Shown here piece after piece: positions 59,053 to 64,000 of a DNA stretch of 64,000 nucleotides; position 1 is the first letter of the stretch, and the number at the start of each line of letters is the position of its first letter. Source of the stretch: CAZGXI01 sp964529715 (GTDB lineage: Bacteria > Chloroflexota > Anaerolineae > Aggregatilineales > Ch27). Made by a program: the position numbers and the translations under genes. The notes below the pieces were generated by a model. That model ran no database searches. It was not told where the DNA came from and saw only the letters and a program-made list of their open reading frames with translations. Location of the stretch: positions 39,579-103,578 of the forward strand of contig CAZGXI010000016.1 of assembly GCA_964529715.1 (NCBI GenBank), read 5' to 3'.

Positions 59053-60135
59053 CTAGAGGATCATTTCTCCCGGATCCTCGGTTGGTTCTGCGGTCGGTTC
59101 CTCCGTTGGCTCTACGGTCGGTTCAACGGTTGGCTCCTCGGTTGGTTCCTCCGTTGGCTCTACGGTCGGTTCGACGGTCGGCTGAACGCCGCAGACGCCG
59201 TTGACGGGCGGGACGATGGTGTACCCTTCGCCGCGCAGGCGCGTTACCTGGGCGGCGGTCAGGTATTCGTAGATCCACTGGTCGTTATACAACTTGCACC
59301 AGTAGCCGTCGGCGGCGGGCGCTTCTTCGGGCGGCGTGGCCGGCTCGGTCGGTTCGGGCGTGACGAGCGGCTCGGCAGGGCACGCGCCATCCACCGGCAA
59401 GACGAGGGTATACCCGGCGTCGCGCTGCGCCGTGACCTGGGCGGCGGTCAGGGTGTCGAGCACCCACTGCGCGCTGGCGGGGTTCCACTTGCACCAGGGG
59501 CCATCCTGGGCGGGCGGCGGCTGCGGCGGTTCGGGCGGTTCCTGGGTCAGGTTGCCGGGCGGGGTGGGGGGTGTCCCGGAATATGCTTTGACATGCTGGA
59601 CGATACCTATACCACCGAGTTCGTTTAAGTTTCTCAGCGTTCCAGTCCAGGGATCATTGACATAGTAGTTGCTTCCGTCCCAGCCTACGATGACGGCCCA
59701 ATGGGGTCCTCCGCTGACCCCCATGTGGTCGCCGCCGATAATAACGGGCCAGCCTTGACTCAGCGCGTAATTGATCGCTGCCCAGTCCACGCTGTACATG
59801 CTGTCGATGTATAAGGCGAGGTTAGCGCCGCGCTGGTTGGCGAAATCGCGGAAGACGATCCAGTTGGCCCAGCATCCCCCTGCGGCATCACGTAGTTGCG
59901 AAGGGCTGGCATTGACACCGTAGTATTGGAGGACCATTGCGGCAGAAGTTACTGCGCAGCCGGATACGGGAATGCAGCCGTCGTAGCTGTGTTGGTTTAG
60001 CAGTGGGACAGCCAGAAATATGTTGTTCTGGCCCTGCGCGGACACCTGTTGGGTATCTGCAGATGCCAGGATCACGATAAACATCGCCACCAAGATCGCG
60101 GCAAAAGATAGGATTGTGATCTGCTTGCGCGACAC
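59053..60135 (-). CDS. Secreted C39-type cysteine peptidase with repeat tail
   Basis: 360 aa from GTG 60135 with a Sec signal peptide (ITILSFAAILVAMFIVILAS). The papain-like core (about 36-190) has Cys60 in GCAVTSAAMVLQYYG, His145 in GGPHWAVIVG and Asn/Asp160-161 (NDPW), fitting peptidase C39-like proteins (bacteriocin-processing type fold used outside the cell). Two repeated modules follow: TAAQVTAQRDAGYTLVLPVD and TAAQVTRLRGEGYTIVPPVN, each with WCK and a terminal Cys. The C-terminus is TVEPTEEP repeats. The Shine-Dalgarno is a G10 run. Monocistronic. Confidence 0.85.
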   Translation of the reverse strand: MSRKQITILSFAAILVAMFIVILASADTQQVSAQGQNNIFLAVPLLNQHSYDGCIPVSGCAVTSAAMVLQYYGVNASPSQLRDAAGGCWANWIVFRDFANQRGANLALYIDSMYSVDWAAINYALSQGWPVIIGGDHMGVSGGPHWAVIVGWDGSNYYVNDPWTGTLRNLNELGGIGIVQHVKAYSGTPPTPPGNLTQEPPEPPQPPPAQDGPWCKWNPASAQWVLDTLTAAQVTAQRDAGYTLVLPVDGACPAEPLVTPEPTEPATPPEEAPAADGYWCKLYNDQWIYEYLTAAQVTRLRGEGYTIVPPVNGVCGVQPTVEPTVEPTEEPTEEPTVEPTVEPTEEPTAEPTEDPGEMIL

Positions 60136-60372
60136 GATCTACCCCCCCCCCTTCAAATGAGGCACAGCAAAAATGAGCAAAAACTGCTGTTCAGAATCAG
60201 AAAGAGTTTCCATCTGCGCTATTTTAATGATATGTGCCTGCGCCTAACATCCACCTTTCAATGCATACGGTAAAGATAACAAGCGCCTTACAATTAAAAA
60301 TTTTGCTTATATGGTAAATTTGATACTATATGATTTGTGAGACTGGCGCTGCCGGGCAGCCGTCTTTCCCCA
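60136..60372. other. AT-rich divergent promoter gap
   Basis: No gene. The part beside the C39 gene holds a run of ten C (60142-60151), which on the minus strand is the ribosome site 6 bp before its GTG. The centre (60280-60345) is strongly AT-rich and could hold promoters for either strand, but no single one is convincing. Confidence 0.5.
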
Positions 60373-60401
60373 TTGACGGCGCGGGCAGGGCCGATTACAA
60401 T
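60373..60401 (+). promoter_or_regulatory. Consensus promoter for the GNAT leader
   Basis: TTGACG (60373-60378), 17-bp spacer, TACAAT (60396-60401). Transcription would begin near 60408, about 250 bases before the GNAT start and a few bases before a short ORF at 60411. Confidence 0.7.
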
Positions 60402-60410
60402 GTCGCCCGT

Positions 60411-60443
60411 ATGATGAACAAGACGAACGCTCAAGTCCTCTAA
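60411..60443 (+). CDS. Possible 10-codon leader peptide
   Basis: ATG ATG AAC ... CTC TAA encodes MMNKTNAQVL. It begins about 3 bases after the predicted transcription start, so it would be translated leaderless. A 9-bp stem (60447-60467) starts 4 bases after its stop. The layout resembles ribosome-mediated attenuation leaders. Translation is not demonstrated. Confidence 0.35.
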   Translation: MMNKTNAQVL

Positions 60444-60446
60444 TAC

Positions 60447-60505
60447 CGGGGTGGCTGTGCCGCCCCGCTCCCCTGCGTCTGGCGTTCCGGCCTGCCGGTA
60501 ACGCC
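60447..60505 (+). promoter_or_regulatory. Two leader hairpins before the GNAT gene
   Basis: Stem 1: CGGGGTGGC (60447-60455), loop TGT, GCCGCCCCG (60459-60467), with one G-T pair. Stem 2: GGCGTTCCGG (60481-60490), loop CCTG, CCGGTAACGCC (60495-60505), with a single bulge. Neither is followed by a U tract, so they are not simple terminators. Confidence 0.5.
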
Positions 60506-60657
60506 CGGTTTCCGTTTGCTCGCGCTCACCCGATCAACTGCATACACCCATAGGACGGCATACAGCCATGCCTTCTCAACAAGCGATGTCGGCGGCGCAG
60601 CCTGCCGCCGCGCTCACATCCGATCCGATTCTTGCATCTGCAAAGGAAGGTTCCACC

Positions 60658-61935
60658 GTGTTTTCGGCAGTTAACCCGTATATCAACCCGCTGGGGAACG
60701 GCCTGATCCTCAAGTCCATCGGCGCGCCGGAGGACGTAGAACGGCTGGCGGCATTCAACGGCGCCATTCACGGCCCGGAAGGTGAAGACCTGACCCGCAA
60801 TCTGCTGCTGCATCACCCGACCACAAACCCGGACTACTGGCTGTTCGTGGAAGACGAAGCGACTGGCGCAGTCGTCTCGTCGCTATGCCTGATCCCCTGG
60901 ACGTGGCGCTTCGAGGACGTGACGCTCAAGGTGGGCGAGATGGGCATCGTCGGCACGCTGCCTGCATATCGCCATCGCGGGCTGATCCGCGCGCTGGACC
61001 GGCGCTTCAAGGAACTGCTGCGCGACGGGGGATTCCACCTGAGCCAGATTCAGGGCATCCCGTACTTCTACCGGCTGCTCGGTTACGAGTACTGCCTGCC
61101 GTTGGAAGGCGGCTGGCACATCGGACTGCACCAGATTCCCGACCAGGCGCCCGGCGGCGCGGAACGATTCACTTTTCGCCGGGCCACCCTCGACGACGCG
61201 CCCACGCTGCGGCGGCTTGCGGATCAGGCGGCGCGCGGCCTGAACCTGAGCGCCGTCCGTGACGAGGCCATCTGGCGCTACCTGCTGCAATATTCAGAGG
61301 GCGTCATGGGCGACGTCTGGCTGGTGCTGGACGCTTCTGGCCAGCCGGTGGGCCACTTCGCCGTCCAGAAGTTCGGTTTTGGCGAAGGGCTGAACGTCGG
61401 CGAGGTCTCGGACCTGAGCGCAGACGCGGCCTTCGCGGCGCTCTGCCAGATGAAGAAGCTCGCCATCGAGCGGGGCAAGCCTTTCGTCCGGCTGAATGTG
61501 GCGGGCAGCAGCACGCTGGTCGGCGCGGCGCTGGCGTGGGGGGCTTCTGACCAGGGGCGCTACGCCTGGCAGGTGCTCATCCCCGACCCGGCGCGCTTTC
61601 TGCGGCAGATCGGGCCGCTGCTGGAACGCCGGATCGCGGATAGCCCCTTCGCCGGGCTGACGCAGACCGTGCGGATCAACCTGTACCGTGAGGCAGTCGA
61701 ACTGCGTTTCGAGGCTGGGAAGCTGCTTGCCGTCGAGTCAGTCGGCTTCCGGGACTTCGCGGATGGCAACGATCTCAATTTGCCGCCAAACCTGCTGCCC
61801 GTGCTGGCGCTGGGCTGGCGAGGCGTGAAGCAACTGCACGAAACCTATCCTGACGTGGGCACGTGGGGGCCGTCGGCCTACCTGATCGAGGTGCTGTTCC
61901 CGCAGGCGGTGGCGTATCTCTACACGCAGTATTGA
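60658..61935 (+). CDS. Tandem GNAT acetyltransferase (Eis-like architecture)
   Basis: 425 aa from GTG 60658, favoured by AAGGAAGG 7 bp upstream; ATG 60568 would add 30 residues of low complexity. The first GNAT domain (about 15-150) has VGEMGIVGTLPAYRHRGLIR, with the acetyl-CoA loop. A second GNAT-like domain follows (about 165-300, FTFRRATLDDAPTLRRLADQ), then a C-terminal segment to 425 like the sterol-carrier-type end of Eis. Substrate is not predictable; Eis relatives acetylate aminoglycosides or peptides. It has a 250-base leader and is convergent with the ABC-F gene. Confidence 0.8.
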   Translation: MFSAVNPYINPLGNGLILKSIGAPEDVERLAAFNGAIHGPEGEDLTRNLLLHHPTTNPDYWLFVEDEATGAVVSSLCLIPWTWRFEDVTLKVGEMGIVGTLPAYRHRGLIRALDRRFKELLRDGGFHLSQIQGIPYFYRLLGYEYCLPLEGGWHIGLHQIPDQAPGGAERFTFRRATLDDAPTLRRLADQAARGLNLSAVRDEAIWRYLLQYSEGVMGDVWLVLDASGQPVGHFAVQKFGFGEGLNVGEVSDLSADAAFAALCQMKKLAIERGKPFVRLNVAGSSTLVGAALAWGASDQGRYAWQVLIPDPARFLRQIGPLLERRIADSPFAGLTQTVRINLYREAVELRFEAGKLLAVESVGFRDFADGNDLNLPPNLLPVLALGWRGVKQLHETYPDVGTWGPSAYLIEVLFPQAVAYLYTQY

Positions 61936-61941
61936 TGGATT

Positions 61942-61969
61942 GTAGGGGCGACGTAGGCGTTGCCCCTAC
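61942..61969. terminator. Palindromic terminator-like repeat at the convergent junction
   Basis: GTAGGGGC (61942-61949) and GCCCCTAC (61962-61969) are perfect arms around 12 bases that contain a smaller partial palindrome. This GTAGGGGC-type palindrome is a common dispersed intergenic repeat. It separates the GNAT and ABC-F ends. Confidence 0.55.
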
Positions 61970-61988
61970 GAGTCTGCGGTTTGAAGGT

Positions 61989-63950
<1,962 letters not shown>

Positions 63951-63968
63951 AAGAATTGGCGGCGGGGA

Positions 63969-63988
63969 CTGTCGCCTTTAGGCGACAG
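63969..63988. repeat. Short perfect palindrome at the right edge
   Basis: CTGTCGCC-TTTA-GGCGACAG, with arms of 8 bp, upstream of the ABC-F gene. The loop TTTA is the same as in the hairpin at 2220-2243. It may be another member of the dispersed palindromes or a leader structure. The window ends before it can be judged. Confidence 0.4.
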
Positions 63989-64000
63989 GGGAAGCCGCCT

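Noticed and set aside
59060..59190. Tandem GGTTCCTCCGTTGGC-type repeats considered as a CRISPR array
   Set aside because: In-frame codons of the TVEPTEEP tail of the secreted peptidase; no unique spacers.
60300..60345. AT-rich segment considered as a replication origin or tRNA remnant
   Set aside because: No DnaA-box cluster and no cloverleaf could be built; treated as promoter gap.

Overview
The window looks like a chromosomal segment of a member of the Chloroflexota, most likely Anaerolineae. The basis is indirect. Protein neighbourhoods and sequence habits typical of that phylum recur: Thr-Pro-rich extracellular stretches, zinc-ribbon membrane proteins, a glutamate-mutase-L (MutL/GlmL) actin-fold protein with no glutamate mutase nearby, DUF6754-like membrane proteins, PAS/GAF sensor kinases and a DUF433/DUF5615 toxin-antitoxin pair. 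Base composition is GC-rich with short AT-rich promoter gaps. No rRNA, tRNA, CRISPR array, phage module or transposase gene was seen. Housekeeping anchors are rsgA, gatB, recN, nadK, kbl and an ABC-F ATPase.

Layout. 1-7.7 kb: yceI with a MarR regulator and a shared candidate operator; a metallophosphoesterase; a minus-strand operon (arginase-like, HIT, MutT-type Nudix, PfkB kinase) diverging from rsgA at an inverted-repeat promoter; a secreted SH3 protein. 7.8-19.8 kb: a plus-strand block of envelope proteins: small ORF, DUF6754-like protein, two polytopic membrane proteins, a 1226-aa membrane protein with many PDW(L/F) motifs, a secreted propeller-like protein, the GlmL-like ATPase, a biotinyl/lipoyl-like protein and a membrane protein ending in an LPQTG sorting-signal-like tail. 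This is the best candidate for an undescribed system. 19.9-26.7 kb: an ATPase fused to an OmpR-type DNA-binding domain, a 1352-aa CHASE4/HAMP/PAS/GAF histidine kinase and a receiver-kinase partner. 27-31 kb: a PspA, zinc-ribbon/TPR, coiled-coil and NfeD membrane-stress set.

31-44 kb: small enzymes (GNAT, phosphodiesterase, nitrilase-family amidase), an ABC transporter with fused permease and no binding protein, a degenerate shikimate-kinase-like protein, a GAF histidine kinase, a HAD hydrolase, and an operon of a Ser/Thr kinase fused to a catalytically dead caspase-like domain plus GNAT and Nudix genes. 44-51 kb: TPR proteins, gatB, a TIR protein, an orphan protein, an MFS exporter with a striking AT-rich repeat promoter, and Uma2. 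51.7-64 kb: kbl with a frameshifted alpha/beta hydrolase, the toxin-antitoxin pair, recN, an archaemetzincin-like protein lacking every zinc-site histidine, a B-box membrane protein and nadK; a secreted C39-type peptidase; a GNAT gene behind a long leader with a possible leader peptide; and the ABC-F gene.

Three copies (211, 211 and 202 bp) of a MITE-like element with shared terminal inverted repeats, and one decayed copy, lie in intergenic gaps. They add false N-terminal extensions to neighbouring reading frames. Starts were moved from the longest frame to internal codons wherever a Shine-Dalgarno site, domain boundary or repeat boundary argued for it.
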